NCBI RefSeq assembly: GCF_029227915.1
Contig: NC_079885.1
Span: forward strand, 11,337,001 to 11,397,000
Source of the DNA: Hydractinia symbiolongicarpus
Taxonomy: Eukaryota > Cnidaria > Hydrozoa > Anthoathecata > Hydractiniidae
Reading direction: 5' to 3'
DNA length: 60,000 bases
A program made the translations under genes and the position numbers. Below are positions 29,494-38,084 of this stretch, in pieces (position 1 is the first letter of the stretch; each line of letters opens with the position of its first letter). The notes under the pieces were generated by a model. That model was given only the letters and a program-made list of their open reading frames with translations. It was not told the DNA's origin and ran no database searches.

Positions 29494-30297
29494 CTAGATC
29501 TCGGCAAGCTCCATCAATCTCTGATGTGTATAATTACGACCTATTCGAAAGTGCCTTGGACGTTCGGGATTTATTTCGATGCATCCACGCTCTCGGAGCC
29601 AGTTGCAATGTACAATGGCATTTGGAGTTTCTGCAAGAACGACGAGTTGACCGTTGGGATGATCTGTTAACTTGTTGCGAATCTTTTGCGCTACATAGCC
29701 TTGTTGCCCACATATAGCGACATACGGATATTCATCGTCGTTATTCTTTTGGATTATAACCATCCCGTTATCCTTTCTAGGGTCTTCAAGGTGAGGAACG
29801 GCTCGCTTATGCAGTTCTTTAATTTCTTGCTCTTGTACGGCTATCATTCCCTCGAGGTCGTCAACATCTTCCTCTAGTTTAAGAATTTGACGATCTTTGT
29901 CCTCCAAGTCGTCGTTGAGCAGAGCCAGCGCCGCTTGATTTTCTTCTACAATTCCAGCAAGCTTGCGGACCTCTCGAGGTAAAACCTCTCCAACAACCCA
30001 ATCCAAAAATGCTGCTGCTTCAGGTCTGCCACACCTCAAGAGGAAGCAATAAAGGCCTGGTTCCGTCAGTAAAACTGTATCTTGCTGGGGGTGGACAGAT
30101 CTGTCCACCCTCTGGAGCTCAACAACAGCGTCACTTTTCCGTATTTTGTACTTGTTGGGAACAAGTCTCTGAATAGCTTTTACTCCCGCTTCCCGCTTAT
30201 AGCCCGCGGCTCTCCAAACATCGGAGGCTACGATGCATTGACCTTTATCCTGAACAAAGAATGATCGGACTTGCTTTCCTTTAAAGTAATCAACCAC
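29494..30297 (-). CDS. Bro-N domain protein with coiled coil
   Basis: 267 aa and intact. Residues 1-115 fit a Bro-N domain: VRSFFVQDKGQCIVASDVWR, AAGYKREAGVKAIQRLVPNK, LTEPGLYCFLLRCGRPEAAA, FLDWVVGEVLPREVRKL. Then comes an acidic coiled coil at about 118-165 (LLNDDLEDKDRQILKLEEDV) and a C-terminal domain (DPRKDNGMVIIQKNNDDEYP ... PRHFRIGRNYTHQRLMEL) like those attached to Bro and KilA-N proteins of large DNA viruses. Bro proteins bind DNA and influence host or viral transcription. Element A has a truncated homologue. The gene is oriented with the ATPase and is flanked by hairpins. Confidence 0.85.
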   Translation of the reverse strand: MVDYFKGKQVRSFFVQDKGQCIVASDVWRAAGYKREAGVKAIQRLVPNKYKIRKSDAVVELQRVDRSVHPQQDTVLLTEPGLYCFLLRCGRPEAAAFLDWVVGEVLPREVRKLAGIVEENQAALALLNDDLEDKDRQILKLEEDVDDLEGMIAVQEQEIKELHKRAVPHLEDPRKDNGMVIIQKNNDDEYPYVAICGQQGYVAQKIRNKLTDHPNGQLVVLAETPNAIVHCNWLRERGCIEINPERPRHFRIGRNYTHQRLMELAEI

Positions 30298-30383
30298 AAG
30301 ACATATTTTGCTTGTGAGTTTTTGGAATTCCCGGGATCATGTTGCATGGACGGTGCTTTTGATTTTGAAACAACATGTGCTAG

Positions 30384-30410
30384 TTAATGTGAACCTGTGG
30401 CTCACATTAA
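30384..30410. terminator. Repeated hairpin, site 2
   Basis: TTAATGTGA/TCACATTAA stem with a CC-TGT-GG inner stem, identical in sequence to the one at 28800-28824. It lies between the stop of the 69-aa gene (30437) and the Bro-N start (30297). Confidence 0.7.
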
Positions 30411-30436
30411 TACTTACCTCGTCCCCAGGGCACCAT

Positions 30437-30646
30437 CTAATGGGACGAAGCCGTCGTGCTATATATAAGTGCTCGCAGTCTACCTCGAATATAGGGGTCT
30501 CTTGTATTGCTTTCCATCCACCTGAGTCCCTCGAGAGAGATGAAGATATCGTAGGGATTGCCGTTGTTATTTCTGAGCTGGTTACGGGTTTGTTTAAAAC
30601 GGGCTGGAAGGGATCTGAAAAGACGATTTATCTCCATATTTTTCAT
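30437..30646 (-). CDS. Small basic protein downstream of the ATPase
   Basis: 69 aa beginning MKNMEINRLFRSLPARFKQT and continuing DIFISLEGLRWMESN. It starts 46 nt past the ATPase stop, in the same direction, and is followed by a gene-end hairpin, which supports it as a separate gene. Arginine-rich at both ends. No family recognised. Confidence 0.4.
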   Translation of the reverse strand: MKNMEINRLFRSLPARFKQTRNQLRNNNGNPYDIFISLEGLRWMESNTRDPYIRGRLRALIYSTTASSH

Positions 30647-30691
30647 CTTTTAGTTTTGGAATAATTCCAAACAGGTTGCTTGGGACAGAAC

Positions 30692-31280
30692 TCAAAAAAT
30701 TTTCCAAGTCCTTGGGTGCTCCAGTCTTACGTACAAGCAAGCGTGCTTGGACTTTTTGAGCTGAGCCTTGATGTTTTCCCAGTCGCTGATCATGTTTGTT
30801 TCCTCGTCGATCAGTTTCATGTCTGATCGTTCGTAGGGGTACCACATGAACAACTGCTTTTTTACCTTCGAAGGTTCTTCGGGATGGCCGTGTAGCTTTG
30901 AGTGAGTAGCCAGAGACTGTGTTTGCGATGTCTACCACTGATGGCAAGCTCAAGCAAGGGCTGTCGCTTTTTATCGAGATCCTCGTTGGATATCATATCG
31001 TCAACGATAAACAACGTCTCTTCGCCCGCCAGCAATGACGACAGTTTTTAGATCCATTCGAACAGCTGCTCCTTGGGCTCCACCAGAAACACGTAGTCAT
31101 CCCTCCATAGCGAGTATCTCTCTTGATGGGTCTTGTTCCAGCGGAGGGTAGGGCATAGAATAACAATGTTGTCAAATGGGGCTTGTACTCGTTCTCAATC
31201 AAAGCCAGGACACGCTGCGTCTTGCTACAGCTTGTCGGTCCAGTAAAGATTGCTGCATGCGGTTCTTTGACAATGTCCAT
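30692..31280 (-). pseudogene. FtsK/HerA-superfamily packaging ATPase, broken (element B)
   Basis: The start MDIVKEPHAAIFTGPTSCSK gives the P-loop GPTSCSKT. A frameshift at about 31170 then moves the reading to CPTLRW-like sequence and VFLVEPKEQLFEWI, followed by an in-frame TAA. After it come SLLAGEETLFIVDDMISNED (Walker B, LFIVDD), LLELAISGRHRKHSLWLLTQ and SYTAIPKNLRR, another frame break at about 30875, and the conserved end KKSKHACLYVRLEHPRTWKI. Key residues survive but at least three lesions break the frame. The family packages DNA into Polinton-like and adenovirus-like capsids. Confidence 0.85.
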
Positions 31281-31308
31281 TTTAGTCTGAGGGTATTGCA
31301 GCGCTTTG

Positions 31309-31327
31309 TGTTTGCCTTAGGCAGACA
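31309..31327. terminator. Possible hairpin between ATPase and the 81-aa gene
   Basis: GTTTGCC and GGCAGAC arms (one G-T wobble) with loop TTA, 15 nt past the stop of the upstream 81-aa gene. A similar stem occurs at 11514-11530 in element A. Confidence 0.45.
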
Positions 31328-31341
31328 TAAACCTTGTAGAC

Positions 31342-31587
31342 TTACTTAGGCTTTGGTACGATAGATGCCGGAATCCACCCCTTTGCTACCACAAATTCTC
31401 GCGAGCCTCGACCCGCTGAAAAGTAAGCAAACATCTTCAGCACGTCGCTGGTATCCATCTTGGTGCTGGGGCGAGAGATTCCCAGAAATTTCTTCCCGGT
31501 TATGGCGTAGGTGAACGTAAAGCCTAGATTCACGACTGTTTCATAGATCATGTCGATAATTTTTTTCTCCCGAGGGGTAACACTCAT
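31342..31587 (-). CDS. Hypothetical protein, 81 aa
   Basis: Begins MSVTPREKKIIDMIYETVVN and ends VVAKGWIPASIVPKPK. The start is TATAATAAATG, the strongest form of the start motif. It follows the 131-aa gene by 10 nt in the same direction, so both are in one minus-strand cluster leading to the ATPase. No membrane segment and no family recognised. Intact. Confidence 0.55.
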   Translation of the reverse strand: MSVTPREKKIIDMIYETVVNLGFTFTYAITGKKFLGISRPSTKMDTSDVLKMFAYFSAGRGSREFVVAKGWIPASIVPKPK

Positions 31588-31597
31588 TTATTATAGG

Positions 31598-31993
31598 TTA
31601 TCGCATCTTGAAAATGTCGATATGACGCCCTTGCTCCTGCGGAGCCGCTAGGCGATCGCGTTGCTTTTGTGTGTGCTGCTGAGACGGCCCTTCCGCTGAC
31701 ACGGGCGCACGTACTCCTGTGGAGACGCTAGGCTTTTCAGCAGGCTTCTTACGTATGTAATAGACTGCCACGCAAGCGCCAAGTACGGCAGCGAGACCTC
31801 CAGCGACATAGAGATATGCACTGAACTTGTGAGGACCTGCGATTGGTTCCTGACCCTCTTGCGAAGTACTTTTGCCCAAGTTCTTCTGTAAGTCAGCCTT
31901 GTTCTTGCGATTCCATTCAGCAAGTCTCTTGCCAGCAGCAACACGACCCTCATTTTTCTTGGTTATGACTTGGTTAGATTGCTCCTCACTCAT
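31598..31993 (-). CDS. Single-pass membrane protein, 131 aa
   Basis: A charged N-terminal half (ITKKNEGRVAAGKRLAEWNR), a membrane segment at about 57-79 (FSAYLYVAGGLAAVLGACVA, then VYY) with a following IRKK stop-transfer, and a hydrophilic tail rich in Gln. The start is AATTAAATAAATG. Intact. A small type-III-like membrane protein inside a capsid gene cluster suggests a virion membrane component, which is inference. Confidence 0.6.
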   Translation of the reverse strand: MSEEQSNQVITKKNEGRVAAGKRLAEWNRKNKADLQKNLGKSTSQEGQEPIAGPHKFSAYLYVAGGLAAVLGACVAVYYIRKKPAEKPSVSTGVRAPVSAEGPSQQHTQKQRDRLAAPQEQGRHIDIFKMR

Positions 31994-32085
31994 TTATTTA
32001 ATTGGAAAAATAGTAGTTTTAAACGACCGAAGGCACGTTTGGGCTAAATATCTGACTGCTCCCCATTTCTTTTACATCAAGACGG

Positions 32086-32328
32086 CTAGATCTTGATCAT
32101 ACATCTGGAGGCCTTCAAACCGTTTCTGCCAGCGTATCTTATCGCGTTCTTATACGAGGTCCTCACTAAATTACACGCCTGTGGTGAAAAGCGATCAGCT
32201 TCTGGTGTCAGAATTACCCAACCGCGTGAGCAGGAGTCACCGTAAATGCTGCACCAAGCTGTGTACCGTGCTCTTGTTTTACCCATTTTCCCCTTACTTA
32301 TACGATCAATATTTTTACGATTGCTCAT
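32086..32328 (-). CDS. Small basic protein, 80 aa
   Basis: From ATG at 32328: MSNRKNIDRISKGKMGKTRA, then WCSIYGDSCSRGWVILTPEA and a basic end NAIRYAGRNGLKASRCMIKI. The start overlaps the end of the upstream frame by 14 nt. A longer frame begins at 32376 but its first part overlaps the neighbour. Strongly basic with three conserved-looking Cys, so DNA binding is possible. No family recognised. Confidence 0.4.
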   Translation of the reverse strand: MSNRKNIDRISKGKMGKTRARYTAWCSIYGDSCSRGWVILTPEADRFSPQACNLVRTSYKNAIRYAGRNGLKASRCMIKI

Positions 32329-32788
32329 ATGAAACTTCGAAAGACTGTTTCCCATCTTTTTCTTGCTGTTCGTCATCTCGCTTTTTATCTGTCTTGGACA
32401 TCACGGAGAGCTGAGTGTGATTAATAGTATGAGCAGAAATCAATAGTGGCGCTAGATATTTTCCAAAGGCAGAGTACACAAGGATCCCCAAATCTGCCAT
32501 GGAGTCTTTAATGATGGGGTCCTCTTCGATGTCTTTTCTAAGTCCTTCGACAGAGTCGATTTTGACGTAATTTCCCACAGCGTTAGCGTACAGGTTGATA
32601 GCATGCGTAGAGAGTGCTTTGGCGGTTTTTCTCCCTTATCTTGGAGCTCTCGTTGAACATAGTCCGCGTACGCTTTTTCGATCGCCTCCTCAGGAGCTTT
32701 GTCGACAAATCCTTCGGTACATTTTTTGGGTAAGAGATGCGATTTCCCTTGCCTTATCGCATCCTTCAAGGCCTGGCGATTCACTCAT
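32315..32788 (-). pseudogene. Hypothetical helical protein, frameshifted
   Basis: Two frames cover one gene. 32452-32784 gives RQALKDAIRQGKSHLLPKKC and EEAIEKAYADYVQRELQDKG; a shift at about 32630 leads to 32315-32578 with GNYVKIDSVEGLRKDIEEDP, LVYSAFGKYLAPLLISAHTI and a charged end. The ATG at 32786-32788 after TATTAATAAAG is the likely start but is in another frame again, so a second shift lies in the first codons. Function unknown. Confidence 0.45.
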
Positions 32789-32881
32789 CTTTATTAATAC
32801 CCTTCTATAGCGCAAAAAGTAGAGCATGATCAAGACGTATGGAAGAATTATTGCTACTGTGAGGGCTATGTCGTTCATCAT
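32690..32881 (-). CDS. Short membrane protein
   Basis: Begins MMNDIALTVAIILPYVLIML, a membrane segment of about 22 residues, followed by YFLRYRRVLIK. The frame then runs into the start of the next gene; its own stop was probably lost by the same small shift that disturbs that start, so the original protein was about 35-40 aa. It may be a viroporin-like or melittin-like peptide, which is speculation. Confidence 0.4.
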   Translation of the reverse strand: MMNDIALTVAIILPYVLIMLYFLRYRRVLIKMSESPGLEGCDKAREIASLTQKMYRRICRQSS

Positions 32882-33543
32882 TTTTTATTTTTCAAAACAA
32901 AACCCTCGCAAGGGAACCCTCTAGGTTTTTGTTGTTTTTGTTGTTGTTGTTTGAACCCAGAGGGTTTTTGATTCTGTGAGACTCAGAGCCTTTGGTTCAC
33001 CATATCCGAGGTGTTTTTCAGTGCTGTCCTGCTTTGCAGGCCAAGCGTACTTGCTCTTTATACTCTATACAGAATGTCGTGCTTGTACTACGCATTAACG
33101 AGACCCACCTTTTTAAGACTTTCAGAGGCCGTTCCTAGCACTGACATTTAACCGGCATTTTGGCGCAATTTTTCCCGTCGTGGCACAGTGTGGGAGAAAC
33201 CGGGGCGAGACGGCCGCTTCCAGCTAGGACGTGCTCTCTCGCCCGCGTACTCCTACCCTTCCGCCAGGATCTCAGCCTGCTCCCACAATTTTACTATAAT
33301 TCGAGCTTCGTATATAAGCTATTCAGTATCACCTTGAGTACTACCTGTGTGAAAATTCACGCATCACTGGCTATCTCGTTTGCGCATCATGCAGAAAACC
33401 TCTTGATTATTCAGAAATGTGTTAATCATTTTTGAATGGATGAGGCAAATGAGTTTTATCTTGTTGCTACCGCTTTATACTGAAGAGGAGTGACTCGAAG
33501 TTGCGAGAGAAAAAAAAACACAAATATTTTTTCAACGCGACAT
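32882..33543. other. Intergenic region with conserved TATA-containing block
   Basis: No gene assigned. 32905-32960 has nested inverted repeats (AACCCTCT ... AGAGGGTT) with a TTG-rich tract between. 33305-33495 matches 4548-4660 of element A (GTATATAAGCTATTCAGTAT, CACCTTGAG, then AGGCAAATGAGTTTTATCTTG), with about 85 extra bases here. Relative to the neighbouring HNH gene the block faces the opposite way in the two elements. Confidence 0.5.
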
Positions 33544-34038
33544 TTACCCAGATATATATCGATCGCCCTTGCTTTGATTATCCTCGGTCCACAAGGGTTG
33601 CATGTTGGTATAGTGGAGCCTTGTTAATTGCACCTCCTCGCTGGGGTATTCTCCGTTCTCTCTGTATTTTAGTGGCACCTTGTGATCAAACTGCCACTGC
33701 CCTCGGTTTCCCCAGCACATCCCATCTTTGAATTGATCCTGGATATGACCGATAAATGTGCAGATACCGCACCCCAGGTACTCCGTAGAGGCTATCTCCC
33801 TATCATACATTAGAGCCTTGTGAATTCTATTTAGAATGAGGTTATACTGATAAGCAGGGTGATCGCATATGGAGCATCCGTGTCTATGTTTTTTATGCGG
33901 GCATTTACTACGTTCCCGTGACGCCTTGACAATATTGCGGCATTTGATGCACTGTTTTGTTCGCTGGCTTTTGTTTTAGATTTTGAAGTTGTCTAGTGGT
34001 TGATTTCGTTTACATTTTTTACACCTTTTACCTTCCAT
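33544..34038 (-). pseudogene. HNH endonuclease with one nonsense codon (element B)
   Basis: One frame of 165 codons from ATG at 34038: MEGKRCKKCKRNQPLDNFKI, a TAA at 33976-33978, then TKQCIKCRNIVKASRERSKC, CSICDH, DREIASTEYLGCGICTFIGH, DGMCWGNRGQWQFDHKVPLK and HYTNMQPLWTEDNQSKGDRY. The core W-x-N-x-G-x-W-x-x-DH and the later Asn/His fit an HNH-type nuclease; the paired CxxC motifs bind zinc. It lies between polB and the small-gene cluster. A homing-like or host-DNA-degrading role are both possible. Confidence 0.7.
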
Positions 34039-34048
34039 TTGTTGTTGC

Positions 34049-34075
34049 TTTTTGTGAAGTGGTACTTCACAAAAA
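34049..34075. terminator. Hairpin after polB
   Basis: TTTTTGTGAAGT and ACTTCACAAAAA, a perfect 12-bp stem with loop GGT, 24 nt past the polB stop and just before the HNH start. The strongest of the gene-end hairpins in element B. Confidence 0.75.
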
Positions 34076-34098
34076 TCCGGACAGGGAAACCTCACTAT

Positions 34099-37000
34099 TC
34101 ACAACTCTAGCGGTACAGTGTGGATGCCATCCTCGAGTACCTTCCGCTTATCATGAAACGGCGAGAGGCCCAGCTTGTTTTGTTCGTACGTAACCATCCC
34201 CTGGTTGTGCACCCGTAAACCTACGATTTTGGCCATATCAATAGAGCCATTCAACGCGTTCTTATACCTCTTCCATGTCATAGCGTTCCGCTTCTTTGAC
34301 ATACCCTTACAGGAGAATTTTGTGCCCTCTTCACCTTCGATGAAATAACACTTGATTGAGTCAGCAATCATCCTAAACCCGATAAATTCCGGTTTGAATA
34401 TCCCTCCTGTTCGACTTGAGTACTTATCAGTGACGAGCCAGTTTTTCACGTCTTTGTCGTACTCGTCAAGCAGTTCAGGGCGAACGACATCTCGTAACTC
34501 TTCTCCAGAGATGGCAAAATACGCGCTATCTGTATCCATATACACGTACGCAAAGTCTCGACGATCCACGTACTTATCCAAAAAATCGTAATAAAACTCA
34601 AGCATGCGCAATTTGGCCAGCTGGTACACCGCAATGCCGCACTGGTACGCTCTGTCGATATGCACCTTTTTCTTTCCTTCTCGGATCTCGTAAGCATCTC
34701 TTATCTCTTCAAGATCTTCAAGGTATGGTGATCTCATCGCTTCATCCACCTTCTTTTCATCTCTCGTAAAGGTGGTGTTCGCGTGCCTCGCTTGGTTCTC
34801 GATCATTTTTCCATAGCACGAGTTTCCTTTCAGCTTGGCCGTATCTCCAGCCAGACGCTTGTCAGGATCCTTATCGGCTTGTCGTCGTGCATCAGCAATT
34901 TCTTCCGGAAACCACGCAAACGGTTTACCTCGCTTATATTTGATAAATTGGTGAAACGCTGTCACCTTCAGGCCATGGTCAAGGCACCACTTTAGCACCG
35001 GAGTGTACAGCAAGATCTTTTCAGCTTTCATCAACCCTAGGAGCTTACGTGTGCCTGAAATACGTTTGCGCCCTTTTGCTTTTAGGTACTCGTGCATGTG
35101 CTCGGGGATTTGATCGTCGGGTATCTCCTTGACCATAAATAGCGGAGCCATCTCGCTGAATTTGTCATACAGTTTCAAAGGGACCTCGATGTCGACCTGC
35201 GCAAAACCAAAGAGGGATCCATTTTGCATACCTTCTATCAACAGTCTGATGTTGTGCTCAGCCGTGGGTGGGTTGATCTTGACTAGCTTCTCCTTCCCAC
35301 AAGGAAAGCAGTTCATCAACGTACTCGGGTACAGTATGTTCGCGTCAAGCCCCAAAACAGTTTTGCACTTCCGTGGCTCCTGGTAGATGTGGGATCTGAT
35401 ACCCGTCACGTCTCTCTCGTGGTACCTACAGAACACGATGGCAGGCCCTCCCACCATCCCCGTTTGGAGCACTTCATACGCCTCATTCTTCGTGCACTCA
35501 GTTGAAGCAGTCTTCATTACACTTATGCTTACAAGGCTCTCCTGGAGCGTATAGCTCTAGCTTTGGATTCAGTCGTAGAGACTTGTTCAAGACGTAGCGC
35601 ATCGATACACCTGGTATGCTTACTGCGTCTTTTAAAATGTCTATCTCGTCGTCGTAGTACTGCAACCTTGTCTTGTCCACAGCTTCAATGAAAGGTTCCA
35701 CGTCGGCTAAGTTGTACTCACGCAACCAGTCCATCATGGTGACGCAGCCTCGCTTGTAAAACTCTGCACGGAATGTTTCGTACTTATCAAGAGAGAGGGT
35801 GCTTTTACCAATAAGACTGCTATAGAAGTGTTCGTGCTCCACAGGGCCGACGTGGTTTAGCTTGTCATAGCTCGTCAGCCACTCGTAGGGGAACACCAGC
35901 TTTTCGAGCTTGCAATCCAGAGACTTGCACCATAGGTCATAGCTCATAACAGGAGAGAGAAAATTTTTGATATCGACAAATTTGAACCTCGAGGTCGTAA
36001 AGAACATGTAGTTGTTATCTTTCTTCGCCACGTTGATCTTTTCGCTATTGTCTTTGGTAATTTGATCGACAAAGTACCGCTTGATCATGTTCAGGTCATA
36101 ATTACCACTGTTTAAGCCGATCACGGGCACTTGGCCCACCCACGCGTTCCATGCCTTCTGAGTCTTGTCTGGAAGCATGTTAAAATCATCGGGTCTCGGA
36201 TACATTCTCTCCACCTCTTCCACAATGAGGGCGTGTCTCTTTTCGAGCTGCTCCACAAATCGTTTAACCAAGATCTTAGGATCATCATGCTCAAAGAACG
36301 TTGGATCTCCGTTCAGACTATCGTGAATGGCGACGCTGACCGGCACATGCTCCGAGATGTATGTTAGATCGGATGTTTGTCGCTGATTCAGAGGGAGCAT
36401 GAGGGCCTCGAAATCAAACACTATATAGTGAGGGTAGGGTCGAAATTTTTTCTTGAGGTACCTCTTGGTCTTGGGTGGGCTCTCACACTCCCACACTGTG
36501 ACGAGGCTGTAGCCAAGTTTTCGGATGCCTTCCTCCTTTGATTTGGTGGCCGTATATCGATTTTTGTTTGTTCCTTGGCAGGGGCATCCGTGCCACTTGC
36601 AACCGTGGTACTCATAGACTGTCCTGGTCTGAGGTTCATAGCCGTCTACCTTGTAGACCTCATTTTCTTTCTCCCCGTAGCGAATCACGCGTTCTCCTCC
36701 ATGCCCACAGAGTGCGTGATGAATGTGCCTTCCAGCTTCCCTCGACATGTGCTCGAGCCATTTACAAGCGTCATAGCTGAAGCCCTCACCGTAAAAGACC
36801 TTCTCTGACTTGCTAGGCATGCGCTTGACCTTATTGCCTTTGCAGATGATAGTCGGCTTTTTTCCTTGACATATCTTCTTATGTCTCGTAAGATCTCCGC
36901 TGCTTGTAAACATTTGCTTGCAGGCTTCGCATTCCCATTTTTGTCGTGCCAGTACGTCTAAATCCTTGATGTAGAAACAGTGTCAATCAAGCATACCAAG

Positions 37001-38072
37001 GTTGATTGTGTCTAAATCTTTTTTGTATTGATTCTGACCGTACACGAGTCTCCATGGCGCTTTCTCAGAGTTGGTCTTGGGTTCAAAGACTCTAAATTGA
37101 TCTTGAAACGCTTCGCTATGCCCTCGAAGTCAACGAGCATCGTAGCACGTACTTCTTCCCTCTTTAGTTTAGGATTCTCGTAGTACTCGCGTGCTATTGC
37201 GAGAGCTGGTCTCGTGACACGTTTCTCGCGCTGCTCTCTTTCTTCACGGTAAGACATCTCCAGACACACAAATTGTCGGTTCTCTCATCCTCCTTGTCAA
37301 AACTGTAGATGCACCTCTTCTTTCGCAGCCAGTCTGGCAAAGGTCCACAGCCTAACAGGGGCTCCCTTGTGGAGATGATCTTGATCTGCACATGATTGAA
37401 GACTATTTTCCCTTCGTACGATCCTGGGGTCTCGATTGTTCTTTCTGGTGGCAGGTACGCCTTCCGCCAAAACTCATGATCTCCTAGATCTAATCGCTGC
37501 ATTTCGCATTTTTCAACAAAGGCCTCGATGTCGGCTAGGCTCCTAAGCGATCCTTCGTTTCCCTTGGTCTTGTGATACGGAGCCGTGCCACCTCCTGCTT
37601 CGTAGATGGTGCAAGCAAAACTGTAGACTACCATGACTCTCATGTCTATGTAGGGCGTGACTTTTCGCATGATAGCATCTGCCAATGGTCGATTGAGGTT
37701 CTTGTTGAACCGCCATGTCTTGACGCGATTTCCGTCTTCCAACATCTGTGTGTCATTTTCATCAAAAATATGCTGAATGTCTTCGACGCCTTCGGATCGG
37801 TTTTTCTCTTGTGAGAACATGTGCTTGATGTCTTCGACTCCGCTGTATTCGTCTTGTATGTCTCCAGCATCGTAAAAGTCCTCTCGCGCTTCTCTCTCGA
37901 TTTCATCGTGCTGCGTTGCCCTTCCAGCAATTTGCTCCCTCGCCCTGTTATAGTAATGCCTAACAGTGTCTTGCACGCTCTGTAGTCGATCCGCAAGAGC
38001 ATCGCGAGTTGCTGCTACCGGCGCTGAGACAGCGCTATATAATTTACTAATTGCATTCTTGAACCAACTCAT
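34099..38072 (-). pseudogene. polB: Protein-primed type B DNA polymerase (element B), near complete but frame-broken
   Basis: 38072-37250 is the N-terminal region (start after TATAATAAAGAGAA), with VQIKIISTREPLLGCGPLPD and DNLCVWRCL. A frameshift at about 37250, another near 37080 and a TGA at about 36986 follow. 36980-35498 has a zinc finger (CEACKQMFTSSGDLTRHKKI), an endonuclease-like insert (VYEYHGCKWHGCPC), Exo I (YIVFDFEALM), Exo II (GLNSGNYDLNMIK) and Exo III (YNLADVEPF). After a shift at about 35505, 35517-34099 has motif A (LGLDANILYPSTL), motif B (KLKGNSCYGKM), motif C (YVYMDTDSAYF) and KGMSKKR. All catalytic residues are kept. It replicates the element by protein priming. Confidence 0.93.
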
Positions 38073-38084
38073 TTCTCTTTATTA

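Noticed and set aside
32452-32784. 110-codon ORF as a separate gene
   Set aside because: It begins at GTG right after a stop, and its second half is in the wrong frame; better read as part of one frameshifted gene at 32315-32788.
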